NCBI RefSeq assembly: GCF_024713945.1
Contig: NC_134682.1
Location: 2,604,001 to 2,668,000, forward strand
Source of the DNA: Dermatophagoides farinae
Taxonomy: Eukaryota; Arthropoda; Arachnida; Sarcoptiformes; Pyroglyphidae
DNA: 64,000 nucleotides
Direction: 5' to 3'
In this document: one piece after another, positions 36,300-48,343 of the stretch
Layout: the number at the start of each line of letters is the position of its first letter
How positions within the stretch are numbered: position 1 is the first letter of the stretch
Notes under the pieces: model-generated
Database searches by the model: none
Told to the model about the DNA's origin: nothing
The model's input: only the letters and a program-made list of their open reading frames with translations
Position numbers and translations under genes: made by a program

Positions 36300-37715
36300 A
36301 TGGACAAAAATAAATTTGTTTATCATTCTCAAAAATATAAACATTTATTATTGGACGTTGAAAAAATGAGCCTCGATGATGATGATGAACTTTTGAAAGC
36401 AAAGGATGATGAATATCTTTTGCAACGTTGGAATTGGATAAAAAGAGCTCGAAAAAGTTACAACGAATTGTTACCGAAACTTTGTGCCAATCAACTCGAA
36501 GATAATGTATTGGTTCATTATGTTCGAACACGATTATCTTTGGAAAAAATGGCCATACGAACATATTGTTTTTTGGAACTAAAATCTTTAATCATATCCG
36601 ATAATACTTGTTTTGAAATGTTCGATGTTGACAACGTCAATGATGACAATTCCTATAATGATGAAAATGATCATCATAATCAGCAACACCAACAACAACG
36701 GAATTATTCATTGTATTCGCAAGTTGTTTTGCAACAACAAGTGAGTTATAATTTTTGGAATTTTATTTTTTTATTTTTGAATTATGAATCAATCCAAATC
36801 ATAATCAAATTGTTATTTTAGATGTCGGTGAAATTCGCCAATCAAAATGCATCAAATTCATATTTTCAATCACCAATCATACTTCGAGAAAAATTTCATC
36901 ATCAACAACAACAGCATCATATACAGCAACGGCATCCATATTTCGATATGAATGAACATCTGATGGCTATCGAACGTATAATGATTGATGTGAAAAATAT
37001 GGCCAATATTGATCGTAAATCGATCGAATTTTGTGCATTGGGTATTGATTGTAATTATTTTGAAAAAATTGTTGAACGAATGTTTGAAATGATTAGCCGA
37101 GATTTTTGGTCCGATGATAGTATACAAAATTTAGCTAAATTCTGGAAAAGCTTATATGAACTGCCAGTGAATTCAGAATACTGTTCAGAAAAAATTCGTT
37201 CTATGTTTCCAGTGATTAAACTTGGCAATATTCTTACATATTTATGCTTAAAAGATGTGGAAAATTCAATAAATGATCAAGCAACAAAATTTATTCAACA
37301 AACAAATTTCGCCAATACGAATGATCGTCATTTAAAATTTTATACAATTACATTGGTTAAATTGATTGCTAATCTTTATCGTGTGAATGCCATCCCTTCA
37401 CAAATGATCATTTTCTGTATGAACCTATTGACTTATATATCATTAGATGAAAATTCTGATTTCAATATGCCATCTGAATTTAAAATGGATTGTTTATATA
37501 TATTGATTGACACATTAGGTTTAGAATCGATCAAAAATTTATGTCACAATCGATTCATTTCAGCTGAAACAGATTCACAATCATCAGATTTCAATGAAAT
37601 AATCAATCGTCTATATGAAATTTATATGACTGCTAATGTATCGAATTGTTATTCAAAACATGTGATCATGCGATTAAGCACCATTATTGAAAATCATAAT
37701 CACCATTGGCGATGA
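36300..37715 (+). CDS. Unrecognised helical protein (possible MIF4G-like fold)
   Basis: Two exons, 36300-36740 and 36822-37715, joined in phase 0, give 444 residues. I do not recognise the family. Residues 1-120 are charged and helical (LLQRWNWIKRARKSYNELLP); a poly-Asn/His/Gln stretch follows around the intron. The second exon is a regular all-helical run with Leu/Ile heptad spacing (SIQNLAKFWKSLYELP, LGNILTYLCLKDVENSINDQ, TLVKLIANLYRVNAIPSQM, MNLLTYISL) resembling HEAT or MIF4G-type helical hairpins of RNA/translation factors, which is only an impression of fold. There is no signal peptide or membrane segment. The start at 36300 was chosen over an in-frame ATG at 36243 because of the AAAATGG context. 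It lies just downstream of the repeat cluster. Confidence 0.7.
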
Positions 37716-37826
37716 GATAATAATAATAATATATAAGAACCGAAAATTTCGTTAAAGCAAAAAAAAAAAAAATTATCCATGTTTTTATTTTTATTTTGAG
37801 GAAGATGGGAACTTTTTTGTTGAAAA

Positions 37827-38084
37827 TTAATATTTGAATAAATAAATGAATGTCAAGTTTTTTTCGATGTAAACAATAAAATTAAATATGAAATTAAAAT
37901 TGAAATAGTAATGATTACCAAACAATATTATGATCATATAGATGGGATAAAGATGATTTGGATACATTCGATGATTATTATTACCAACATTGAATGCGGT
38001 AATTTTTGTTGGCTGTGGTGGTGGTGGTGGTGATGATCCAGATTCATTATCTTGATTTTTTTCCACATCAACATCGTTATTCAT
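37827..38084 (-). CDS. Small hypothetical protein (85 aa)
   Basis: The minus-strand frame starts with an ATG in an AAAA context. It reads an acidic Asn/Asp head, a pentaproline PPPPPQP and then a hydrophobic C-terminal half (YMIIILFG, FNFIFNFIVYI). It lies tail-to-tail with the helical gene. It could be a small membrane protein, the first exon of a spliced gene, or a chance frame. No family recognised. Confidence 0.3.
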   Translation of the reverse strand: MNNDVDVEKNQDNESGSSPPPPPQPTKITAFNVGNNNHRMYPNHLYPIYMIIILFGNHYYFNFNFIFNFIVYIEKNLTFIYLFKY

Positions 38085-38506
38085 TTTTGATTTTCAGTGA
38101 TTTTTGTTTTCGCAATAGATGATTGATCAATTAAAATTTTGGAAGAAATGAGCCAACAAATGTAATCGATTGCATATATGTGTAATTACATTATTGATTT
38201 GATAATATCTTGTACCCACCGATCGTTTTGGATAACTGCGTATGTTTTGGAATTGTTTTTTTTTTTTTTTTTTTTGATAAATAAAGCGGAACAAATATCA
38301 GTTTAAACTATTTCGAAAATAATCACATCAATTAGGTATATATTGATGTAATTTAACAAAACGCAACAATAAACTCAAAATTCAAGAATTTTGATTTTAC
38401 TTTTTTTTGACTTTATATAAAAATGAAATTACCAATAAGGTCGTTGTGAAATCTTTTTATTTTTTTTTTTTTTTTTTGCTAAAAAAGGAGCAATAAACAA
38501 ATTATT

Positions 38507-39690
38507 ATGAAAACCAACTTTTGTTTGTTTTTATTTTATGGATCAATTATCATTGAATTGATTGTAAACGTTCAAACTAAACCGGTATGATTGAATGAAA
38601 TATCAATTTTTTTTATTGGAAAAAAAATCATTTTTTGTTTTAATTGATATACACCAGAAAACTTGTTTCGAATTACGTCAAGAAATTATCAACCATATTG
38701 TTGCTGTTGGTCCATTTTTTCATGATAATTATTTAATATTTCTAACAAATAAATGGATTGCCTATAATACTACAATCAATTCATTGATTGGTGACATTCA
38801 ATTCGATCTGTTGACCGATACGGAAATCCATGATTTTGGGCCTGTAATGAATAAATTTATAAGCTTACGTCATCTAGAAAAAATGCCCATTTCCATATAT
38901 TTACCTGGCCATACTTGTGATAATAATAACGATAGTGAATTAATAGTGACATTTGTATCAAAAATTGATCATTTATATCGTACATATCGTTTTGATTTCG
39001 ATATGAATCATTTGATTCTGAATGTCGAACAAAGTCGAACGAATCGTACATATCAGAAAATTATCATTAATGATTGTCATAATCGTACCATATTAATGGA
39101 TAATGGTCGATTATATCTATTGGATCATAATGAAAATCATAATCGTTATAATATTTGTGTACAACGATCAAACATTGATCGTAATCGTATGGAAATCGGA
39201 TCAACAATCAATGAATGTAATGATATTGATCAATCAAAATTAATCTTTTCAAATGTTCGTTCAGGATTTCTAGTATCGAATACTGGCCAATTATATCTAA
39301 TATCTAAAGATTATCTATTGATATTCACACATAATACAATTATTGATCATGATAAATATTTTGTATTGACAACAAAATCATTTTATGAATGGTTAGATTG
39401 TGGTGATTATTCTTACATACAACAATCACAACAATCAATGAATGATGGTAAGAAGAGAGAGAGAGAGCAACAAGCAATTTATTCATTATTACATGTTCAT
39501 TTATCCATTAATTTGATAAATGTATTTAATTTTTTTTTGTCTACTTCACACAGCTGATCGTTTCGTATCAACAATATCCGGATTATTATTTTTATTCTTT
39601 CTTATCTATTCACTTTTTGTATTTTATTTCATGTTCAAATCGAATAAATCATCATCAACATATGGTAATAAGAATCATAATCGAATGTGA
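38507..39690 (+). CDS. Unrecognised type I membrane glycoprotein
   Basis: Three exons, 38507-38584, 38658-39447 and 39554-39690, join in frame to 334 residues. Exon 1 is a signal peptide (MKTNFCLFLFYGSIIIELIV). The ectodomain (about 27-290) has few cysteines, several N-glycosylation sequons and a run of short beta-like strands with recurring pattern (NGRLYLLDHN, TGQLYLISKD, WIAYNTTINS), suggesting a hemopexin-like or propeller repeat. The last exon encodes one transmembrane helix (ISGLLFLFFLIYSLFVFYFM) and a short basic tail. Splice sites are GTATGA/CAG and GTAAGA/CAG. No family recognised; the propeller reading is inference. Confidence 0.75.
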
Positions 39691-40072
39691 ATGACACCGA
39701 TGTTGAAAAAAAAATTCAAAAAAAAAAAAAATTTTTATTTGCATTTCATTCTATTTTAACCATTTTGGTTCAATAATCATCAATTGTTTTTGTTGACATT
39801 TTTTTTTGATGTTGCAAAACAAACATATAAAAAATGTGCATACATAGCAACAAATATTTAAACATAAACTGATCATCATTTTTCTTCTTTGTTTTTTGTT
39901 ATCATCATCTCTACTCATCTGTACTCATTATGATATAGTAAAAGTAAAATGATCTTTACAATTCAATAACAACGCAATGGCGTGATCAAAATCCATCTTC
40001 TGTATATAATGTTGATGATCTCTCTAATTGTCAAATTTTTTTTTTTTTTTTGGAAAAACAACAACATATGGT

Positions 40073-40564
40073 ATGATAATGATTCGTATTTGTTTTTTCC
40101 TAATAATAATAATTTCACCGTTGATGGTCAACGGTAATTCAACAATGGTCACCACTACCATGTTGTCGGATAAAAAATCATCACCAATCGTATTATATTG
40201 TTGGATTTGTGATTCAAAAATTGATATCCAATGTCTTAATGCTATTCCACATGGTATACCATCGTATTCGACACCATCAAATATTCGAAAATATTTTCAA
40301 CCATGTAATTGGTCCATAAATATTGTCAATTATCAATGTTTAACTATTTATTCAACTAATAATAAACAAATGGTTATTCGTCGCCAATGTGGTTATGATG
40401 ATTATCATTATTCTTGTTATAAAAATCAATCCGATTTAATATGTCCATGTGATTATAATGGATGTAATGGATCATCAACAATATCATCATTTTTTTCATT
40501 TAATTTGAAAATAATTTTGGTTTTTTTCCACTGTTTCTTTTTTATTGTCACCAATACTTTTTAA
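40073..40564 (+). CDS. GPI-type Ly6/LU-domain protein (Quiver/Sleepless-like)
   Basis: 163 residues. Signal peptide 1-20 (MIMIRICFFLIIIISPLMVN), then a single three-finger (LU) domain with ten cysteines at 43, 46, 54, 78, 89, 106, 115, 124, 126 and 131, closing with the hallmark CDYNGCN. The C-terminus is hydrophobic (ILVFFHCFFFIV), preceded by small residues suitable for GPI attachment. Insect relatives (Quiver/Sleepless, Boudin and others) act at the cell surface on channels, receptors or septate junctions. The particular member cannot be told. Start at 40073 chosen to place the signal peptide at the N-terminus; the frame is open a little further upstream. Confidence 0.8.
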   Translation: MIMIRICFFLIIIISPLMVNGNSTMVTTTMLSDKKSSPIVLYCWICDSKIDIQCLNAIPHGIPSYSTPSNIRKYFQPCNWSINIVNYQCLTIYSTNNKQMVIRRQCGYDDYHYSCYKNQSDLICPCDYNGCNGSSTISSFFSFNLKIILVFFHCFFFIVTNTF

Positions 40565-41536
40565 ATAAATTCAAATAATAATTTCGGCCATATACACACA
40601 CACACATTGGTGTCGATTGTAGAAATCTTTTGAAAAACAAGAGAAAAACAATTCATAAAAAGGGGCGACCAACCTTATTCGATTTTCAAGAAAGTTTTCA
40701 AGGTTTTGTTCATCGCAATTTTTAATGATAATTTTTTTTTTCATAAAAGAAAATTTTGTTTACAATGAAAAAAACCAACACACACACACACACATGCACT
40801 CGATCCATATTTTCAAATATTTGATATTTAAAATGGTTTTTTTTCAAAGAAAAAATTTTGCAAAAAAAAACAAAATCGATAATGGTAGAGCCGGAAATTA
40901 TTAAGATATTTAATTTTTTTTTCTTCTTTCTCTTCATCGATCGTGAAACCATTCGATTGATAAATGTTGAGAAACAAAACAAAAAAAAAACTGACGACAA
41001 CGATTTTTTTTTTGTTGCTGTTGTCATTTTTGTTCGTCATATCCTATGAAATGTGAGTATTTTCCAAGAAAACTGTTATCGCACTTGTAAATTGGAAAAT
41101 TTCTCATTTTTTTTTCTACAAAATTCTACGAAATCAGAATTTGTTGCTATAATGGAATGACGATAATTATCTGATAAACGCATGCATTGACATTTTATTC
41201 AAACTGGTCATGTTAAAGGTCACATACATAAAAATTTATTAGATATAAAAAAAACACCCACATAACAATCAACAAAGAGTGCAAAGAATAAAAAAAAAGA
41301 CTAAATCGAATTTTATCGTGATCAAACGTTGACAAATTCTTCAAGAATAAAAATAAATCGTCATATTCTCGAGAAGGTAAATTGAAATATTGCGTTCTAC
41401 AAAAGTATTGAATGAATGACAATAATTTTTTTTTTATTACAAAACCTGGAAAAATTTTCATGTTAATTCTTATTCAATCAAATGATGATCATATTCGTAG
41501 CTGACAATAAAAACAACGACGACGACGATAAAATTA
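40565..41536. other. Intergenic spacer before receptor cluster
   Basis: A+T-rich, with a CA run at 40778-40793 and poly-T tracts. Overlapping short frames near 40722-41049 are low-complexity and not credible genes. Confidence 0.5.
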
Positions 41537-43177
41537 ATGATAGAAAAAATGGTTGTAAAAATTATGATGGCAAAAAATTGGTTAATGAAAAAAATTAATT
41601 TTAATGATAAATATCTAAATCGTTTGTATTTAATACTTGGCCCTATCTATCTAAGTGCATATACACCAAATCAATATGAATCTATTTATCATTATTATTC
41701 ACATCTAATGTTATTGAATTCAAAACATTCATCATCATCATCACTATTGTTGCTGTCATCATTATCAAATCGAATGAAATTTACATTATTAATATCATGG
41801 ATTATTGTTTTCTATTATATTTCATTAACACTTGGCTACAATATTAATAATCAAACATTTCGTTATTTAATGGGTGATTTAACAATACTAGTTGTTGGCG
41901 ATAGCCATAATTCATCATTGGAAAAAAGTTTTCTAACATTAACTAGTTTTACGTCATTAATATTTTTAGTGATCATACATGTTACATTTCAAACACAGAA
42001 TTGTAATGCATTACGAACATATCTCTTGTATATTGGTGGTGATGATAATATACTTGATCAAATGAATAATAATAATGATCGAAATTATTCCCGTTCAACA
42101 GTGACATTGTTCCGTTATATAGAGAAAAATATTTTAAATCGAAAATATGAATTTCGACAACTATTTAATCGTGTTTATTGTTTTGCACAGATATTTCATT
42201 GTATGTAAACTAAAAACAAAAAAAAAAATTTTCATTTTATAAAATTTTTATCATTTTTTTTTCTCATTTTCATTTTCAAAAAAAAAACAAAACAAAACAA
42301 AATCCAGTTATATTAAATCTTTTTCTACATCAATATAATACGGACAATATATCCGATGGAAAATTATTATGGCAAATCATCATACGAATAATAATGATGC
42401 AGATTAATATTTCTGTAATAATTTTTTTACTATCATCAGTATATTCACCATTAATGATTGCTGCCAATCTGATTTTAATTGGTTTTCGTAATGTAAAACA
42501 TTGTCGCCATATAATAAGATATGAATTGAGCCGTTATCGATCAATAATGATTAATAATAATAATAATAATGATAATAATAATTATTATTCTGATATGAAA
42601 ACAAAATCATCAACAATAACAGTGATACAATGGGAGATTAAAAAAGCAACAATCATATTCATACGTACAATCATATTCGCTGAAGAAGTACAAAAATATC
42701 TTTCCAGATTATTATTATGGGCATTGATTGTGACAATTGTTGCTAGCCAAATTACAAGAAATTGTTTGGAACATTTAATCATCATCAATCAACATATGAC
42801 CATAAAGATATTTCTTTATTATTTTCTATGTCTTGATTATTTGGTTATCATTTTACTAACATATTTTGTTTCCAAATTGAATGCCGAACTAAATTCATTA
42901 CATATTGAATTGGAAAAAGTAATCATCCAAATGAATACGATATCAAGTTTTCGTTTTAAATTTCAAATGGCATGTTTTTATGAACGTATTATTGGTAAAA
43001 AAACATTCGGCATATGCATCGGTTCAATTACAGTACTGACAAGATCAGTATTTATGCGAGTATGTTCATATTATGTGGAATTTACATTTTTTTTTTAATT
43101 AATTTTTTTTTTGGTTCCAAAAATAGATCATTATCTTATATATTCGTTTCACGATTTTATCATATAAATTTGAATGA
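41537..43177 (+). CDS. Chemoreceptor-like 7TM protein A (tandem family)
   Basis: Three exons, 41537-42200, 42308-43059 and 43127-43177, give 488 residues. Intron phases are 1 and 0, shared by the whole array. Family marks: N-terminal LYLILGPIYLSAYTPNQYES, GDLTILV after the first helix, FRQLFNRVYCFAQIFH before intron 1, then the most conserved block ALIVTIVASQITRNCLEHL, DYLVIILLTYFVSKLNAELN, and FYERIIGKKTFGICIGSITV before intron 2. The tiny last exon reads IIILYIRFTILSYKFE. About seven hydrophobic segments. A final phase-0 intron just before a short TM7 exon is a hallmark of arthropod gustatory/odorant receptor genes, where TYhhhhhQF lies. Here that motif is YIRFT, so membership is an inference, not a sequence match. 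An Asn run sits in an intracellular loop. Confidence 0.7.
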
Positions 43178-43857
43178 AATTCCGCTGTTGTTGTTGTTGT
43201 AACCTATGGAAACATTGAAAAATTGGAATTTTTTTTACCGTTTTGTTTAGAATATTATCACTTGATCATTTTATGGATCGATTACTTTGCTATCCTCAAA
43301 TATATTCGTGTAATAGATATCATCATCATGGTCGTGTTTGATAATTTAAACGATTCATTTCTTTGTTGATTGTTTTTTCTTCTTTGAAAAATTCCAAGAA
43401 AAAAAACACAATAATAAGTATGATCATTATATTGGAAGTCATTTTGTTGTAAGAAAATTTCAGAATAAAAAAAAATACAAATACAAATACAAATGAATTT
43501 GAATACTGAATGAATTAATGAATGCTGTTTTTATATCGTTTGTATTTAACGTGAAATAAAAAAGAAAAAAACTTTTTCTCTTCATAAATGATTCAAATAT
43601 CAACAGAATCATGATCTAAATGAATTAATTCATATTCTTTTGTATTCGTCGTTTCAACATCGTGTGTTTCACCACATTGATTATTGCTGACAATTTTTTT
43701 TCATTAAGAATTTAAGCGATTCTTACCAGAACAACATTATTCGTTGTATTTAAACGTTTTTCTTTTCATTATTTATCAATCAACAGTGACCAAAGTGGTC
43801 GTTGTAATGAAATTGTGTTTCACTAATTTTGCAAAAAAAAATTATTCATCAATCATC
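43178..43857. other. Spacer between receptors A and B
   Basis: 680 bases, A+T-rich, with AATAAA near 43464 as a possible polyadenylation signal for receptor A. The 3' part may include the true start of receptor B (in-frame ATGs at 43744 and 43807). Confidence 0.45.
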
Positions 43858-45508
43858 ATGAATGTAATCGGTAATAAAAATTGGCAAAAATTTCAAAATA
43901 ATTTTTACTATCAAATGTCACGATTATATCTTTGTTCATTCACACCGATAAATTATAAATCAATCTATCATTTTTATACACATTTCATGTTATTGGATGA
44001 CAATGATAATGAATATTCATCATCATCATCATTATCATTATGGTCATTATTACCATGGAAAGAAAAATTATGTTGCTATTCAGCAATACTGATTATAATC
44101 TATTATCTTGGTATAAGCTTGAAATTCATTATCATTAATGATGATTTAAAATTTATATTCGGTGATATTGGCCACTGGATTACTAATGAATCTAGATTAG
44201 CTATAAATCTATCATTATTAGCCGGTTTTACATCGATTATGTTATTGATAATCATTTATTATTCATTGAATACAAACAAATCAATTTCATTGCGAACATT
44301 TCTTTTATTTATGCTTAATGATGATGATGATGATGATTGTGTTGGAAATAAAATTGATGATCATCATCATCATCGTTTGTTTGTTGTTAATCAAAAACAT
44401 CATCATCATCATTCACGACAATCAATGATTATCATTCATTATTGTTTTATTGATCTAAAAATGAATAGAAAAAAATTTAAATCAATTTTCAATAAAATTT
44501 ATTGTGTTGCACAATGTTTTCACAGTAAGTAAGAATAAAATTTCCAAAATATTATCATTTCATCCATTTACATTTACAGTGATTCTAAATCTATTCATAC
44601 AATCATTCCGTATGACAACATATATATGGTATAAACCATTTTGGCATATAATGACAAGAATATTTAGCCTACATATTCAACATATTGCATTCAATTTTAT
44701 GATTCTACATGGTATTTATTCACCATTATTAATTTCTGGTTATCTTCTTTATATTGGATTTCATGTAATACAAAAAGTTAAATACAAATTATATAAATCA
44801 ATGCGTCAATATAAATTGATAAAAACGATTTTCATTATTACTAAACGACATTCATTATGGTATCGATTAAGTAAAATTCAATCGGATTTAGCTAAAAATC
44901 TTAATATCTATAGCCGTATTGTTATTTTCGTTGAAAATGTTCAAATTGTTTTGGCGAAATTATTGTTCTGTGCATTATTAGTTACATTTGTTGCCAGTCA
45001 AATTACATTGAATTGTATTCGTAATCTATCCAATGATAGTACAATCATTTTGATTTATATGTATTATTTTTTAATCATGGATTATGCCGTCATCATTCTA
45101 TTATCATATATTGTATCGAAATTCAATTCAAAAATTAATTCAATTCGTTTTGAAATGACACGTATTATACGGATGACAAACGATTATTGTGATAATCATC
45201 AACGATTCGAAATGATGTTCTATTATGAACGATTAGTTAATAAACACTCATTTGGCATTCAAATTGGTACAATTACCGTACTTTCTTCGGCCATATTCAT
45301 GCGGGTAAGTTGTTCTTGTGACTTTGTTGTTGTTGTTTTTTTTTTAATATCGATTTTGATTTTTCAGTTAATAATCACCTACATACGTATTACAATGTTA
45401 TTGAATAAATTAAATAATACATCAAATGAAATTGATCTTGTTTGTGGTGGTGGTGGTGGTGGTAGTGGTGGTCGATCTTCTTGTAATCACGATATTTATC
45501 AACATTGA
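43858..45508 (+). CDS. Chemoreceptor-like 7TM protein B
   Basis: Exons 43858-44524, 44580-45304 and 45368-45508 give 510 residues from the Met at 43858 (aligning best with receptor C; Met at 43807 or 43744 would add up to 38 residues). Family blocks: YYQMSRLYLCSFTPINYKSI, FGDIGHWIT, LLVTFVASQI-type ALLVTFVASQITLNCIRNL, DYAVIILLSYIVSKFNSKIN, YYERLVNKHSFGIQIGTITV. The last exon reads LIITYIRITMLLNKLNNTSN and runs on into a Gly-rich tail, longer than in A, D, E and F but shared with C. A His/Asp-rich insert sits in the loop before intron 1. Closest to receptor C by inspection. Confidence 0.7.
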
Positions 45509-46281
45509 CATTTTTATTTTTTGCCTAACGAAATTCAAAAGAAACAACAACAACAACAACAAAAATAATGGTTAAATATTAAAGAAAAGAAATTTAACGA
45601 ACCAACCGAAATTCTATGATTCATTAATCATTCGGTAATGAGATTTTTTTTCTACATTTTTTAAAAAAAATTCTTTTCCAATTCATTTTTGTTTGTTTTG
45701 TTGCTAGGTTGCTTAGCATTTAGAAGATCATTTATTGGTGAGTTTTTTGATGAAATTTTTTTTTTCACCACCAGAATTGGATTGCTACATTTAAATAAAT
45801 ATTTCAATGGAATTTTAAAATTGATGATGATGATAATAATGATAATTATCATTATTATTTGATGTGGATCCATCTCTCATCATTATCATCAAAAAAAAAA
45901 CAATCGATTGTTCGAATCAATCATCGATTATTTTTCCCCAACCCCCAATTAATGGATATTTTATTTTGAACATTTTTCTTTCCTTTTCTTACTATTATTA
46001 TAAAATTTAAAATGAAGTTATTATGAAGTTTTTTTTTTGTTATTTATTTTAAGTACACGAAGAAGGCATTTATGTCATTTGCATGAAGTTCCTGTTTGAA
46101 TTATGTCGTTTATAAATGAGAAAAAAAAATTACATATATTCATCATTCTCATTCAACGAAAGAATGATTAAATCGAAAAAAAAAATTTAAAAAGAGAAGA
46201 AATGATGATTCTTTATTTTTTTTCTTGAAAAAAAATTATTATAAAATTCCAATTCATTTATTTGATTTTCAACCGTCAAAA
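45509..46281. other. Spacer between receptors B and C
   Basis: A+T-rich; CAA run at 45546-45562 and GAT/AAT run near 45820-45860. No gene recognised. Confidence 0.5.
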
Positions 46282-47926
46282 ATGGCAATACCCACAGTAA
46301 CAGCAACAGATTATAAAAGTGAAACATTTTTAAATAATATCTATTATCAAATGTCACGATTATATCTTAGTTCATTTTCACCACAAATACATCAATCAAT
46401 TTATCATTATTATACAAATTTTATGTTAATCACACATCGTAGAGCAATATTGTTTATACCAATAAAAGAGAAAATTTGTTGGTGTTTATCAATATATTTG
46501 GTTATATATTATTTCTGTACCAGTTACAAATGGATCAATATTGATGATGATACAAAATTTTTATTCGGTGATCTTGGCAATCTGATTGCTGAAGATTCTA
46601 TTGCTGCATCATTTAGTATATCATTATTGGCTGGTTTTGCATCATTAATGTTTTTAATTATAATCTATTATTCATTACATACATTATCATCACTTGGTTT
46701 ACGTACATTTTTATTGATAACACAAAGTGATGATCCATTCATATTTGAACAAATAAAACATCAAACCAAACAACCAATATCACGTGCTACAATTTTAACA
46801 TTAAAAATTTTAGATAAAAAAATTCATTTAAAACAACAAAAATTTCGTCAAATATTTAATCGTGTTTATTGTATTGCACAATTTTTTCATGGTAAGCATA
46901 TACACACATTCATAATGATTGAATTGAAAACTAATCAATTATAATTCATTACATTCATAACAAACCAGTGATATTAAATCTGTGCATACAATTATTCAAA
47001 TTATCTAAATATTTGCAAACAAAACCATTACGTTTGATATTTTTGCGTATAATTCTACTGCAATTAGCATATATTGCATTCAATTTCATGTTCATCTATA
47101 TTTATTCACCATTAATGATTGCCAGTTATCTATTATATATTGGATTTACATCCATAAAAGTATTGAAAATGGAATTAAATCAATCAATGAATAATTATCG
47201 ATCATTAATAATGAAAAAATTGCGACTACAAACAAAATTTTTACAAATTTTCTTACGAAAAATTGAATATGAATTATGTTTCAATATACGTGTATATAGT
47301 CGTCTGATTATATTTGCTGAAGATGTACAGATTGTTCTGTCAAAATTATTTATCTGTGCATTATTAGTTACATTTGTTGCCAGTCAAATAACAATGAATT
47401 GTTTGAAACATTTATCACCCGATAGTACAGTTATAATGATCTTTATGTATTATTTTCTTGTAATGGATTATGCAATCATTGTATTGTTATCATTTATTGT
47501 ATCAAAATTTAATGCCGACCTCAATTCGATACGTATGGATCTTAATCGTATTGTTCGTTGGACAAACGAAATGGCATCGATACGTTCAAAATTCACGACA
47601 ATGTTATTCTATGAACGTTTAGTGAATCAAAAGCCATTTGGAATAAAAATTGGTGTGATTACCGTATTGACAAAAGCTGTATTTATAAAGGTAAGTCGTC
47701 TTTTCAGTTCCAGTTATTCATTCATTTGTTAATTAATTTAATTTTGTAAAACAATTCTCTCGTAATAATCTAGCTTCTTATATTCTACATACGTTTCACA
47801 ATGTTATCAGGCAAATTAAGTAACACATTAAATGAAGTTAATAAAGCCTCATTTGATGATGGTGTTGGTAGTGGTGGTGGTGGTGGCGGTGATGATGGGC
47901 ATAAAATAATAAATTATCATCAATAA
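46282..47926 (+). CDS. Chemoreceptor-like 7TM protein C
   Basis: Exons 46282-46891, 46969-47690 and 47774-47926 give 494 residues. Start MAIPTVTATDYKSETFLNN. Conserved blocks: YYQMSRLYLSSFSPQIHQSI, FGDLGNLIA, FRQIFNRVYCIAQFFHG, ALLVTFVASQITMNCLKHL, DYAIIVLLSFIVSKFNADLN, YERLVNQKPFGIKIGVITV. Last exon LLIFYIRFTMLSGKLSNTLN, then a Gly-rich tail as in B. B and C look like the most recent pair of the array. Confidence 0.72.
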
Positions 47927-48343
47927 TATAAAAATAAAATTTCACAAACTTTTTTGATTACTGAAATTTCCAAAGTAAGTATTGATTTTTGGAAAAGTTC
48001 AATCTTTTTTTTAGCAAAAAAAAAAAATGATTTCTTCATTTTTTCGATGTTCTATTAATATATATTCATCTTCAGATTCATAAATGTCCATGTGTGTGTG
48101 TGTGTGTTTCAGGTGATTACAGCAATAAATTTTATTTGACACTTTCAAATTTATTTTTCTTTATGATAATGATGGTAATAAAAGTTTTGTGTGTGTGTCT
48201 GTAAATTCCTTTTGGGTCGATATATAGAAAATCTGAATATTTTTTGTTTTTAGATATGATTGTGATTATTATTTCCAAAACAGAATCACAGAATCATAGT
48301 TCATGTGTTTTTGTTTTGCATTGTTTTTGATTGGCAAAAAAAA
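47927..48343. other. Spacer between receptors C and D
   Basis: About 420 bases with TG runs near 48092-48107 and 48190-48199. No coding signal. Confidence 0.5.
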
